64,000 bases of DNA from Streptomyces sp. NBC_01445 (GTDB lineage Bacteria > Actinomycetota > Actinomycetes > Streptomycetales > Streptomycetaceae): contig NZ_CP109486.1 in the NCBI RefSeq assembly GCF_035918235.1, forward strand, positions 186,001-250,000, written 5' to 3'. The stretch's first letter is position 1. Every line of letters begins with the position of its first letter. A model generated the notes under the pieces. That model saw nothing but the letters and a program-made list of their open reading frames with translations. It had not been told where the DNA came from and did no database searches. Both the position numbers and the translations under genes were made by a program. Below are positions 43,491 to 52,725 of this stretch, piece after piece.

Positions 43491-44254
43491 GCGGTGGCGG
43501 CCTTGCGGAACAGCGGTTTGTAGCTGAAGCCCGCGAACAATCCGCCAAGGACCGGGAAGACGATGAAAACCCACAGCTGCGCCCAGGCCCAGCCGCCTGC
43601 GTATACAGCAGCCGCGATTGATCGCGCCGGGTTCAAACCGGTCCCGTCGACGGGGATCGTGATGAGGAGGATGACCGTCAAGGCCAGACCGATCGCTAGC
43701 GGCGCGAAGCCGCTCACACCGGCCTTTGCTGTCGCATGGAGCACCACGTAGATGAAAATCGCCATGAACACGAACTCGACGACGATCGCGCCGAGAACGC
43801 CGAAGCCACCGGGCGAATGGCTGCCGAATCCATTGGCGGCGAATCCGTTTCGCCGCGCCGTGGCGAAGAACCCGTTGCCGCTCGACGCGATGAGTGCGAT
43901 CACCGACGTGCCCACCACACCCCCAGCGAGCTGAGCGACGATGTATCCGGCTACGTCTCGCCATGCGAAGCGGCCAGCGGCGGCGAGGCCCAGTGTGACG
44001 ACCGGGTTGAGATGGGCACCCGAGACCGGACCGAACACGTACGCGCCGACGATCACCGCGAGGCCGACTGCGAGGGCCACTCCGAGGAAGCCGACACCGA
44101 GCGTGTTGTTGACAGTGGAGGGGAAGCTGGCAGCGAACACGCCGGCGGCGACCAGCAGCAGGGTGCCCAGTGCCTCCGCTAGCAGGCGATTGGCATGACT
44201 CGGACCAGGGCCCACTTCCGAATTCGTGGCTGACAGGGCCGGGGCGGTGGTCAT
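43466..44254 (-). CDS. MIP-family channel (aquaporin/glycerol facilitator type)
   Basis: A 262-residue channel with six spans. The two half-helices carry GAHLNPVVT (NPV instead of NPA) and GTGLNPARS. Typical parts include LLAEALGTLLLVAAGVFAAS and FVFMAIFIYVVLHAT. Its start overlaps the stop of the lyase at 44251 in ATGA, so both are made together. The last residues (about ATATPWARRL) come from a recombination junction with the lyase relic. It may pass a small neutral product of the lyase; the substrate is unknown. Confidence 0.87.
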   Translation of the reverse strand: MTTAPALSATNSEVGPGPSHANRLLAEALGTLLLVAAGVFAASFPSTVNNTLGVGFLGVALAVGLAVIVGAYVFGPVSGAHLNPVVTLGLAAAGRFAWRDVAGYIVAQLAGGVVGTSVIALIASSGNGFFATARRNGFAANGFGSHSPGGFGVLGAIVVEFVFMAIFIYVVLHATAKAGVSGFAPLAIGLALTVILLITIPVDGTGLNPARSIAAAVYAGGWAWAQLWVFIVFPVLGGLFAGFSYKPLFRKAATATPWARRL

Positions 44255-45486
44255 GTCGCGCTCCCGAGGGCGCGACGCGAGTTGTCGCCGCTCTCGCGGA
44301 TTGCGTAATCGATGTCCGCGATCAGATCCTCAGGTTCTTCCAGCCCTAGCGAGAGCCGTAGGTGACCGTACTTCCGGAACGGCTCGGGATAGTTCTCCGA
44401 GCCTCCTCGCCCGTCCGGTCCTACATGGACGATCAGCGACTCGTCATGACCCAGCGATACCGCGGAAGTGATGACTCTGAGCTGGTTAACAAAAGCGTTC
44501 TGACGACGCGAGTCGCCTTCGAGAGCGAACGCAAGCACGCCGCCATATCCGTTGCCGCCGAACTGTCGACTCGCGAGTTCGTGCTGCGGATGGGACTCGA
44601 GACCGGGGTAGAACACGTATGCCACGTCCGGGTGGCCGACGAGGTACTCTGCGACGCGTTGAGCCGAGCTGAACTGCTGCCGCAGTCGCAACGGCAGCGT
44701 GATCGAGCCCCGACTGATCAGCCACGCGTTGAACGGTGAGATCACTCCGCCCACGTCGACGAGCGCATCCGACCTGACGGGACGAAGCAGATCGGACGAG
44801 CCGATCACGACTCCCCCCATCGCATCCCCATGCCCGTTGATGTACTTCGTCAGTGAGTGGATGACAATATCGGCGCCGTTCTGCAGGGGCCGGTAGAACG
44901 GCGGCGGGGTGAACGTCGAGTCGACGGTCAGCGGGATGCCCGCTTGTCGGGCGATGTCCGAAAGCGCCGCGATATCGGCGACCTTGGTGGTCGGGTTCGC
45001 GATGGTTTCGGTGTGCAGCAGGCGAGTTCGCGGCGTGATCGCCGAGCGCACTGCTTGAAGATCGCTCGTATCGACGAACGTCGCTGTAATGCCGTACCGG
45101 TCCACAAGCAGCTCGCTGAACAGGCGCCAGACGGCCTCATATGTGACGTCCGAGACCACGACATGGTCGCCGCTTCTCAAGTGCGCGAAAAAGATGGCGT
45201 GCAGCGCGGCGACTCCCGTCGCGAACACAACTGCTTCCTCGCCCTGCTCCAACGCAGCGAGCTTGTACTCGAGGTCGCGCTGATTCGTACCGCCGTTCCG
45301 CGTATAGATGGGATGTTCGGTGTTCGACCAACCCATGCTCGACGGGTCCTCCGGCAGGGCGTAGGAGTTCGCCATAACCAGGGGCGAGCGCACAGCCCCT
45401 GAGCCCGCATCGACAGCGTTGCCGAGATGCACCGCTTGGGTGGCGAAACCGATGGTCGCCGGCTCGTGCTTGTGAGGACGGGGCAT
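44251..45486 (-). CDS. PLP-dependent Cys/Met metabolism enzyme (gamma-lyase type), copy 1
   Basis: A 411-residue PLP enzyme of the cystathionine/methionine gamma-lyase family. Key parts are IYTRNGGTNQRDLEYKLAAL, FATGVAALHAIFF, DVTYEAVW (stacking Tyr116), VDSTFTPPPFYRPLQNGADI and the Schiff-base Lys214 in HSLTKYINGHGDAMGG. HDESLIVHVGPDGRGG lies near the end. ATG 45486 follows GAGAGG; the frame extends 10 codons upstream. It is roughly 60% identical to the copy at 55372 and slightly less GC-rich, so it probably came from another actinobacterium. Context suggests cleavage of a gamma-substituted homoserine such as canavanine. Confidence 0.85.
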   Translation of the reverse strand: MPRPHKHEPATIGFATQAVHLGNAVDAGSGAVRSPLVMANSYALPEDPSSMGWSNTEHPIYTRNGGTNQRDLEYKLAALEQGEEAVVFATGVAALHAIFFAHLRSGDHVVVSDVTYEAVWRLFSELLVDRYGITATFVDTSDLQAVRSAITPRTRLLHTETIANPTTKVADIAALSDIARQAGIPLTVDSTFTPPPFYRPLQNGADIVIHSLTKYINGHGDAMGGVVIGSSDLLRPVRSDALVDVGGVISPFNAWLISRGSITLPLRLRQQFSSAQRVAEYLVGHPDVAYVFYPGLESHPQHELASRQFGGNGYGGVLAFALEGDSRRQNAFVNQLRVITSAVSLGHDESLIVHVGPDGRGGSENYPEPFRKYGHLRLSLGLEEPEDLIADIDYAIRESGDNSRRALGSAT

Positions 45487-46224
45487 TACGGCTGTTCCTC
45501 TCCAGTTATCACACATGCTTGTTCCGACGCAGCAGCCTGCAGCAAGTGAGCGTCGAGTTCGGCCTCCACATTCGGTGCTGAGCCCTTGAGTGGCTTATCA
45601 CCGTGCTTCACATCGCCTCGAAGCACACCTACGGAGTGCCGCGCATCCACGCCGAGTTGTGCCGGCTCGAGCGCCGCGTGAACCGCAAGCGGGTGGAGCG
45701 GATCATGCGCGAACGGAACATCGCCGACATCACCCGCCGCAAGCGCCGGTCGCCGACCCGTCCAGCAAAGAAAACAGTGCCCGCCACGGATCTGCTCGGG
45801 CGCGACTTCACCCCGAGCGCGCCAGGCCAAAGACTGGTCGGCGACATCACATACATCGCCACCGACGAGGGCAGGCTGTATCTGGCGACCTGGCTCGATC
45901 TGGCGACCCGCGAGATCGTCGGGTACTCAATGGCTGACCACCATCGCGCCTCCCTGGTCGTCGACGCGCTGAACATGGCCGTCGGCCGCAGCCACCTGCA
46001 GCCCGGCTGCATCGTGCACTCGGACGGAGGATCGGAGTACACCTCCGACGAACTGCGGCGTGAGATAGGCCAGTTGGGGCTGCATCAGAGCATGGGCCGC
46101 ACCGGCTCGTACTACGACAATGCCGCTGCGGAGAGCTTCTTCGCGTTCCTCAAAGAGGAGATCGGCACCCGCCACTGGCCCGACCGCGCCACCGCCCGAT
46201 CCGAAATCTTCGCCTTCATCGAGA

Positions 46225-48029
46225 GACCCTGTTGCCCAATTCGGGTGGTGTCGCCTTGATTGCTCAGTAAGGGGTTGGCGACGTAGACAATCCTGTTGGT
46301 CAGGGGCGCGCGAGGGGAGTCGTCCCGGGGTGGGGTGACGGCTATGTCCATGGGGTCGGCTTCTGGTGGCGTTGTTCCGGTTGGGACGAGTGAGGTCGCA
46401 CGTGCTGCATTCCCGAAGGGGTGCCTTGCGATGCGGATCCGCGACCAGCTCGGGTCGGTGTTCTCGGACGAGGAGTTCCGTGAAGCGTTCGGGGAGCGTG
46501 GTCGTCCGGGCATCTCGCCCGGTCAGCTCGCTTTGCTGAGCGTTCTGCAGTATGCCGAGAACCTGACGGACCGGCAGACCGCGCACACGGTGCGGGCCCG
46601 GATCGATGTGAAGTATCTGCTGGGGATGGAGCTCACCGATCCCGGCTTCGACTTCACTGTGCTGACCGGCTTCCGACAACGACTGCTGGATCACGGCCTG
46701 GAGGAACGGGTGCTGGACCTGCTCCTGGAACGCCTCGCCGGTCAGGGGCTGGTCAGTGCCGGAGGACACCAGCGCACCGACTCCACTCACGTCCTGGCGG
46801 CCGTCCGACGCCTGAACCGGTTGGACTTCATCGGCGAGACACTTCGAGCGTGCTTGGAAGCACTGGCCGCGGCCAGTCCGCAGTGGCTGGCGAGCTGGAT
46901 CGATCCGGCGTGGCAGGAGCGGTACGGTGCCCGGACCGACGCCTACCGGCTCCCCTCCGACCGGTCCGAACGCTACCGGCTGGCCCAGCAGATCGCGGCT
47001 GACGGCTACCGTCTTCTCGAGGCCGTGCACGCTCTCGCCGCACCAGTGTGGCTACCTGAAATCCCGGCGGTGAGCGTGCTGCGGACGGTCTGGATCCAGC
47101 AGTTCACCCGCACAGTCACCGACAGAGTCCAGACGGTGTGCTGGCGCGGCAACGAGGATCTGCCCGCGGGGAGGGCGCTGATCGCCTCACCGTACGACGC
47201 TGAGGCTCGGTATTCACAAAAGCGCGGCTCGCCGTGGACCGGCTACAAGGTCCACCTGAGCGAGGATTGCAGCGGCGCCGGGCAGCCGCACCTCATCACC
47301 CACGTGGTGACAACTGATGCCACCTCGAACGACGCTACCGTCGTCGATGCGGTGCACGACGCGCTCACCGCCAAAGGGCTCAAGCCCGCTGAACATCTTC
47401 TGGACTCGGGGTACTCCTCCGCCGAACTCCTGCTGACCGCTCCTGCCGATCGCGACATCTCCGTGATCGCGCCGGTCCGGCCGAACAGCACCACGCAGCA
47501 GGTCCGGGCCGCCGGGTTCGGCAGGTCTGCCTTCACCATCGACTGGCAGGACAAGAAGGCCATCTGCCCGTCCGGCCAGGACGGTCGCTACTGGACTGCC
47601 GGCCTCGACAACAACGGCTGCGATGCGATCAGGATCCGCTTCGCGACCACGACCTGCGCTCCCTGTCCTGTTCGCGACCAGTGCACCCGCTCTACCCAGT
47701 ACGGCCGACAGCTCACCGTCCGGCCCCAGGAACAGGACGCGCTACTTGAACGCGTCCGCATCGAGCAGACCACCGAAGCATGGAAGGAACGCTACGCGGC
47801 CAGGGCCGGGATCGAGGGAACCATCCACCAGGTCGTCGCCGTCAGCGGCATGCGCCCGCACCCGCTACCGCGGCCTGGCCAAGACACACCTGGGCCACGT
47901 CCTGGCGGCCACCGCCGTCAACCTGATCCGGCTCGACGCCTGGTGGAACGACACACCCCTCGCTCGCGCCAGAACATCCCGACTCGCAGCCCTCGATCTC
48001 GCGGCATGAACGAATTGGGCAACAGGGTC
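46225..48029 (+). mobile_element. IS1182-family insertion sequence
   Basis: A 1,805-bp element with at least 19-bp perfect inverted repeats (GACCCTGTTGCCCAATTCG), flanked by 7-bp direct repeats ATCGAGA at 46218-46224 and 48030-48036. It sits inside an IS3 OrfB relic, whose reading is restored by its removal (IFAFIETFYNRKR). Confidence 0.88.
46344..48009 (+). pseudogene. IS1182-family transposase with a 3' frameshift
   Basis: Begins at ATG 46344. It has the DUF772 N-domain (VARAAFPKGCLAMRIRDQLG), the DDE core (RTDSTHVLAAVRRLNRL, AEHLLDSGYSSAELL), a Cys-rich segment CAPCPVRDQCTRS and the Glu region ARAGIEGTIHQ. Near 47855 an extra C in a run of C bases shifts the frame. The true tail (TRYRGLAKTHLGHVLAATAV, NLIRLDAWWND) continues one frame over to 48009. 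The transposase is probably inactive unless the shift is tolerated. Confidence 0.8.
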
Positions 48030-48287
48030 ATCGAGACCTTCTACAACCGCAAACGGCTGCGCAAGCACCCGCTCTGGGGCTACCTCACCCCGCTGGAGAT
48101 CCGGCAACGACACGAACAAGGACACGCCCTCGCGGCGTAAGTATCGAGTGGCCGACATCACGGGGGAACACCGATCCAACGGGGCCTCCCGGTGGAAGCG
48201 CCCCACGCCTTGGACTCCCCAAGGGAGGCTACCGCTGCTAGACGCCGCGACGTATCAAGCAGGCTCCCGCCACGGCAAACTGGAAGC

Positions 48288-51143
48288 ATGGACAAAGTCG
48301 GATGTTTCGGCCGATTCTCGGCCCGCCTTTCCCGCCCGTTCCGCACGCGGAACAGGCCGGAGGACGCGCAGCCGGAATCCGCGCCTGGGACTCGCCCCGA
48401 GGGCGGGCGGAACGTCCCGCACCGCTCACGGGGGCAACGCCTGCGGTCACTGCTGACCCCGCGGAGCGTGGCCGGGCAGGTGTTCCTCCTGCAGGTGACG
48501 CTGGTCGCGCTACTCGTCGCCGCGACAGCGGTGGCGCTGGTGCTGCAGGCCCGGAGCCAGAGCGCAGAAGCGGCCCGCGACCGGGTGATGGCCGTCGGCG
48601 AGGCGTTCGCGAACGCCCCGGGTGTGGCGCAGGCCCTCGATGGCCCCGACCCGACCGCGGCGCTGCAGCCGCGCACCGACGCGGCCCGGAAGCGGTCCGG
48701 CGTCGACAACATCGTGGTGTCGACAACGGCCGGAATCCGTATCACCCACCGTGACCCGGACCTCATCGGGAAGCATGTCGTAGGCCCCTACAAAGCGGCG
48801 GCGCACGGCAAGGCCTTCACCGTAAGCACCATCGTGGGGCCCCTGGGGCTGTCGGTGTACGCGGCGGTGCCGGTCTTCCGGCCCGACGGCTCGGTTGCCG
48901 GCATTGTGTATCCCGAGATCAAGATCAAGAACGTGAACGAAGCGGCGCAGCGGCGCGTGCCGGTGCTCTTCGGCGCCGCGGGCGCCGCGCTCGTTCTGGC
49001 CGCAGGCGGGTCGGCACTGGTGAGCGGGCGGCTGCGGCGCCAGACCCGAGGTCTCGCCCCGGCCGAGATGACCCGGATGTATGAGCACCACGATGCGGTG
49101 CTGCACGCCGTCCGGGAGGGGGTACTCATCGTCGGGAGCGAGGGGCAGCTGCTGTTGGCCAACGACGAGGCGCGGCGGCTGCTGGACCTGCCCGAGGACG
49201 CGGAGCAGCATGAGGTCACCGACCTAGGCCTGGCTCCGGGCCTTGGCGAGCTGCTGGCCAGCGGGCGGACGGCCAGCGACGAGGTGTACCTGGCCGGGGA
49301 CCGGCTGCTGGCCGTCAACGTGCGGTCCGTCGACCGCCACGATGGCCCGGCGGGCAGTGTGGCCACCGTGCGTGACACTACCGAGCTGCGGGCGCTGACG
49401 GGACGGGCCGAGTTGGCTCGCGAGCGGCTGCAGCTCCTCTACGACGCCGGGATGCGGATCGGCACCACCTTGGATGTCGCGCGCACCGCCGAGGAACTGG
49501 CACAGGTTGCCGTTCCCCGATTCGCCGACGTTGTCACCGTGGAGCTGCTCGACCCGGTCCTGCGTGGAGACGAACCGGAGAGCGTTAGCACCGAGATGCG
49601 CCGCGCGGCCATCACAGGCCTTGAGGAGACGCATCTCTTCTACCCCGTAGGCAAGCTGATTCGATATGTCCCCACCACCCCCGCGGCCGTCGGCATCACG
49701 AACGGACATGGCGTACTCGAGCCGGATCTGGCCGCCTCCGACGGCTGGCGCGCGCAGGCCCCTGAGCGCGCCCAGCGAATCCTGGACCACGGTTTCCACT
49801 CATGGGTCGCAGTGCCGTTGTGGGCCCGCGGGGTGGTGCTGGGGGTGGCCAACTTCTGGCGAGCAGGTGCTTTTTCGCCGTTCGATGAGGACGACCTGTC
49901 CTTCGCCGAAGAGCTGGCAGCCCGAGCGGCGGTGTGCATCGACAATGCCCGCCGCTACACCCGCGAGCACACCATGGCCGTCACCCTGCAGCGCAGCCTG
50001 CTGCCCCACGGCAAGCCCGAGCAGTCCGCCCTTGAAGTGGCCCACCGCTACCTGCCTGCACAGGCCGGCGTGGGCGGCGACTGGTTCGACGTCATCCCCC
50101 TGCCCGGTGCGCGCGTCGCGCTGGTGGTGGGCGATGTGGTGGGGCACGGCCTGCATGCTGCAGCCACCATGGGACGGCTGCGTACCGCGGTGCACAACTT
50201 CTCTGCTCTGGACCTGCCTCCCGACGAACTCCTGGCGCACCTCGATGAGTTGGTCTCCAGCATCGACGCGGAGGAGGCCACGGACATCGAGGGGGCGGGC
50301 ATCACTGGCGCCACCTGTCTCTACGCGATCTACGACCCGGCAGGCGGGGTTTCCACCGTCGCCCGGTCCGGGCACCTCGGCCCCGCCCTCATCAACCCCG
50401 ATGGCACCGTCACCTTCCCCGACATCCCCGTCTCGCCGCCGCTGGGCCTGGGCGCCGGCCTGCCGATCGAGACAGCCACTTTGCACCTGCCGGCCGACTC
50501 CCGGTTGGTCTTGTTCACCGACGGACTCATCGAAAGCCGTGACCGCGACATCGACACCGGCCTCGCACTCCTGGGCAGCGTCCTGGCCGCCCAGCCCGGC
50601 ACAGCTCCCGAGGAGACCTGCAACGTCGTCCTGGAGGCGCTGCTGCCCGAGCACCCCGTCGACGACATCGCGCTGCTGGTGGCCCGCACTCGCCTGCTCG
50701 GCCCGGACCAAGTCGCCGAATGGGACATCCCGAGCGACCCCGCCGCCGTTTCCCGAATTCGCGCCGAAGCCAGCCGGCAGCTGGGAACTTGGGGCCTCGA
50801 GGAAAACGCGTTCACCACGGAGCTGATCGTCAGCGAACTGGTCACCAACGCCATCCGCTACGGCACCCCGCCAGTCCGGCTGCGGATGCTGCGTGACACA
50901 ACCAAGCTAATCTGCGAAGTCTCGGACGCCAGCAGCACCTCTCCCCATCTGCGTCGTGCTGCCATCACGGATGAAGGGGGACGCGGGCTGTTCCTCGTGG
51001 CGCAGTGCTCCCAGCGCTGGGGCACCCGGTACACCCCCCGCGGCAAAATCATCTGGACCGAACAGTTCCTGCACGACAACGCGGCCGAACCCGATGTATC
51101 CATGGATATCCTGCTGGATCAATGGACTGACACGGAGTTGTGA
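48288..51143 (+). CDS. Membrane sensor with PAS, GAF, SpoIIE-type phosphatase and kinase-like ATPase domains
   Basis: A 951-residue signalling protein. Span 1 is at about 65-87, and an extracellular single-Cache domain like that of DcuS/CitA sensors follows (HRDPDLIGKHVVGPYKAAAH, AAVPVFRPDGSVAGIVYPEI). Span 2 is near 232-250. Then come a PAS domain (about 265-370), a GAF domain (about 390-570), a PP2C/SpoIIE phosphatase with GGDWFDVIPL and VVGDVVGHG (about 580-800), and an HATPase_c anti-sigma kinase-like domain (SELVTNAIRYGTPP). Such proteins switch sigma factors through anti-anti-sigma phosphorylation. ATG 48288 follows GGAAGC; the frame is open further upstream. Confidence 0.88.
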   Translation: MDKVGCFGRFSARLSRPFRTRNRPEDAQPESAPGTRPEGGRNVPHRSRGQRLRSLLTPRSVAGQVFLLQVTLVALLVAATAVALVLQARSQSAEAARDRVMAVGEAFANAPGVAQALDGPDPTAALQPRTDAARKRSGVDNIVVSTTAGIRITHRDPDLIGKHVVGPYKAAAHGKAFTVSTIVGPLGLSVYAAVPVFRPDGSVAGIVYPEIKIKNVNEAAQRRVPVLFGAAGAALVLAAGGSALVSGRLRRQTRGLAPAEMTRMYEHHDAVLHAVREGVLIVGSEGQLLLANDEARRLLDLPEDAEQHEVTDLGLAPGLGELLASGRTASDEVYLAGDRLLAVNVRSVDRHDGPAGSVATVRDTTELRALTGRAELARERLQLLYDAGMRIGTTLDVARTAEELAQVAVPRFADVVTVELLDPVLRGDEPESVSTEMRRAAITGLEETHLFYPVGKLIRYVPTTPAAVGITNGHGVLEPDLAASDGWRAQAPERAQRILDHGFHSWVAVPLWARGVVLGVANFWRAGAFSPFDEDDLSFAEELAARAAVCIDNARRYTREHTMAVTLQRSLLPHGKPEQSALEVAHRYLPAQAGVGGDWFDVIPLPGARVALVVGDVVGHGLHAAATMGRLRTAVHNFSALDLPPDELLAHLDELVSSIDAEEATDIEGAGITGATCLYAIYDPAGGVSTVARSGHLGPALINPDGTVTFPDIPVSPPLGLGAGLPIETATLHLPADSRLVLFTDGLIESRDRDIDTGLALLGSVLAAQPGTAPEETCNVVLEALLPEHPVDDIALLVARTRLLGPDQVAEWDIPSDPAAVSRIRAEASRQLGTWGLEENAFTTELIVSELVTNAIRYGTPPVRLRMLRDTTKLICEVSDASSTSPHLRRAAITDEGGRGLFLVAQCSQRWGTRYTPRGKIIWTEQFLHDNAAEPDVSMDILLDQWTDTEL

Positions 51144-51176
51144 CCGTGGCGTGCGCACTGATCACAGTCCTCACGC

Positions 51177-51401
51177 CTGTGGCCCTCAGTGCTGGCCGCC
51201 GCTGGAGGCATCTACACCCTGTCCCTGGCCCTGCTCGAGCTCGACGTCTCGGTCGGCTACACCATCTGGACCGGCGTGGGCGGCGTCGGCACCGTCATCA
51301 TGGGCGCCAACCTCTTCAAGGAGAAGATCACCCTCACCCGTCTACTGTCCTTCGCCGCGATCATCAGCGGCGCCGTCATCCTGCGCCAGACCTCCATCTG
51401 A
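51177..51401 (+). pseudogene. SMR exporter fragment, duplicate of 41778-42009
   Basis: The last 70 residues of the shorter SMR subunit (LAAAGGIYTLSLALLELDVS ... IISGAVILR-TSI) are repeated with two amino-acid changes (I to N, L to Q) and a 9-base deletion. Downstream DNA also matches 42010-42040. The first span with the essential Glu is missing, so it is inactive. It marks one edge of the duplicated block. Confidence 0.8.
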
Positions 51402-51455
51402 TCCGCAAGGACACGAAGACAGTCGGCCCTCAGTCCCGTAGTCGTCGGAGACCCG

Positions 51456-51728
51456 GTGGCGCCCGCATATGCCGTCACCGGCACCCGCCTAGCCATGGAC
51501 GTTCGCTGCGCGCATCGCTGCTGCAACGGGCACCGGGCCACGCCCCTGGTCACCGTTCTCGATGGCCATCCCCACGCCCTGGCCTTCTTGAGCGCGATCC
51601 AGAACACTCCCGTCACCACGCTCGGTGTGACCCGCTTCGGCCAGTGCGGCACGATTGACGACGTCTACCGCCACCACGGCATCGACGTGGACAGCATCGT
51701 CGCTGCAGGCCTTGACCTCATCGACTGA
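51456..51728 (+). pseudogene. C-terminal fragment of a pyruvate dehydrogenase E1/transketolase-like protein
   Basis: The frame reads TVLDGHPHALAFLSAIQNTP, then GVTRFGQCGTIDDVYRHHGI and AAGLDLID before the stop. This matches the C-terminal transketolase domain of AceE-type or related E1 enzymes. The upstream part has no homology and no ribosome-binding site, so only about 60 residues of the original gene remain. Confidence 0.6.
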
Positions 51729-52380
51729 AACCGAGCCGTGCGCCGTCCTGGCCGCGGAGCCCGAACCTTCTTCGCGGCCGGGATGCCTCGACGGCCTTCG
51801 CTATCGGCGTGCCACACGTCCGGCTGCGCCGACACCACCAGCCCCGGAACTGGAGCAGACCATGGCAAGCACCCTGCGGGACTCGAAAGACGTACTCGTC
51901 GACCGTGCCAAGCGGCAGATGAGCAGCCTCTTCGACGACGTGCAGCTGACCACGCGACAGAAGCTGGCTTTGACATGCCGTATCGCCTTCGACGGCGGGC
52001 ACGACTCCGGACTCGCTGGCCAGATCAGCGCCCGCAGTCAACAGCCCGGCGCGTACTACACCCAGCGCCTCGGCCTCGGCTTCGACGAGATCACTGAGGA
52101 CAACCTGCTCCTCGTGGACGAGGACCTGCAGGTCCTGGAAGGGGAGGGGATGCCCAACCCAGCGAACCGGTTCCACTCCTGGATCTACCGCGCTCGTGAG
52201 GACGTCAACTGCATCATCCACACACACTCGCTGCACACCGCCGCACTCGCCATGCTGGAAGTCCCCCTGATGGTCTCGCAGATGGATACCACCCCGCTGT
52301 ACGAAGACGGGGCCTCCCCCTGAGTGGTGGACACGCTGATACTGGATCTGCTTGATCCGGAGGAAGCGAGAAGACCGCCG

Positions 52381-52725
52381 ATGGCGATGAAGGACTACTC
52401 GGACGAGTTCAAGGCCGATGCCGTGGCCCTGTACGAGTCCACACCCGGGGCGACCTACAAGAGCATCGCCGCTGACCTGGGCGTCAACCGGGCGACCCTG
52501 CGTGAGTGGGTGCTGCGGGACCGCGAACGCCGTGGCGCCGGCGCCGCGGCTGCGAAGCCGGGCACCCGGCCTCGGGAGGCGGTGCCGTCCGCTGATCCGG
52601 ACGAGCGGGTCCGGCAGCTGGAGGCCCGGGTGGCCGAACTCGAGGCGAGTGAGCGCAAGCTGGCCACCGAGCGGGACATCCTCCGCAAGGCGGCCAAGTA
52701 TTTCGCCGGAGAGACGAACTGGTGA
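52381..52725 (+). CDS. IS3-family OrfA
   Basis: A 114-residue DNA-binding protein beginning MAMKDYSDEFKADAVALYES, with a helix-turn-helix (KSIAADLGVNRATLREWVL) and a leucine-zipper-like C-terminal helix (VRQLEARVAELEASERKLA). It ends four bases into orfB, and the full transposase is normally produced by a -1 frameshift in this family. ATG 52381 was preferred over an upstream GTG in the terminal repeat. Confidence 0.88.
   Translation: MAMKDYSDEFKADAVALYESTPGATYKSIAADLGVNRATLREWVLRDRERRGAGAAAAKPGTRPREAVPSADPDERVRQLEARVAELEASERKLATERDILRKAAKYFAGETNW

Larger units (their letters stand above)
45603..48140 (+). pseudogene. IS3-family OrfB transposase, 5'-truncated and split by IS1182
   Basis: The frame starts inside OrfB (KHTYGVPRIHAELCRLERRV) and carries the integrase core: Asp in GDITYIATDEG, Asp in HSDGGSEYTS and Glu in NAAAESFFAFLKEEI. 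It is interrupted at 46224 by an IS1182-type element and resumes at 48037 with FYNRKRLRKHPLWGYLTPLE to the stop at 48140. OrfA and the first part of OrfB are missing. It shares only family-level similarity with the complete IS3 at 52309. Confidence 0.8.
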
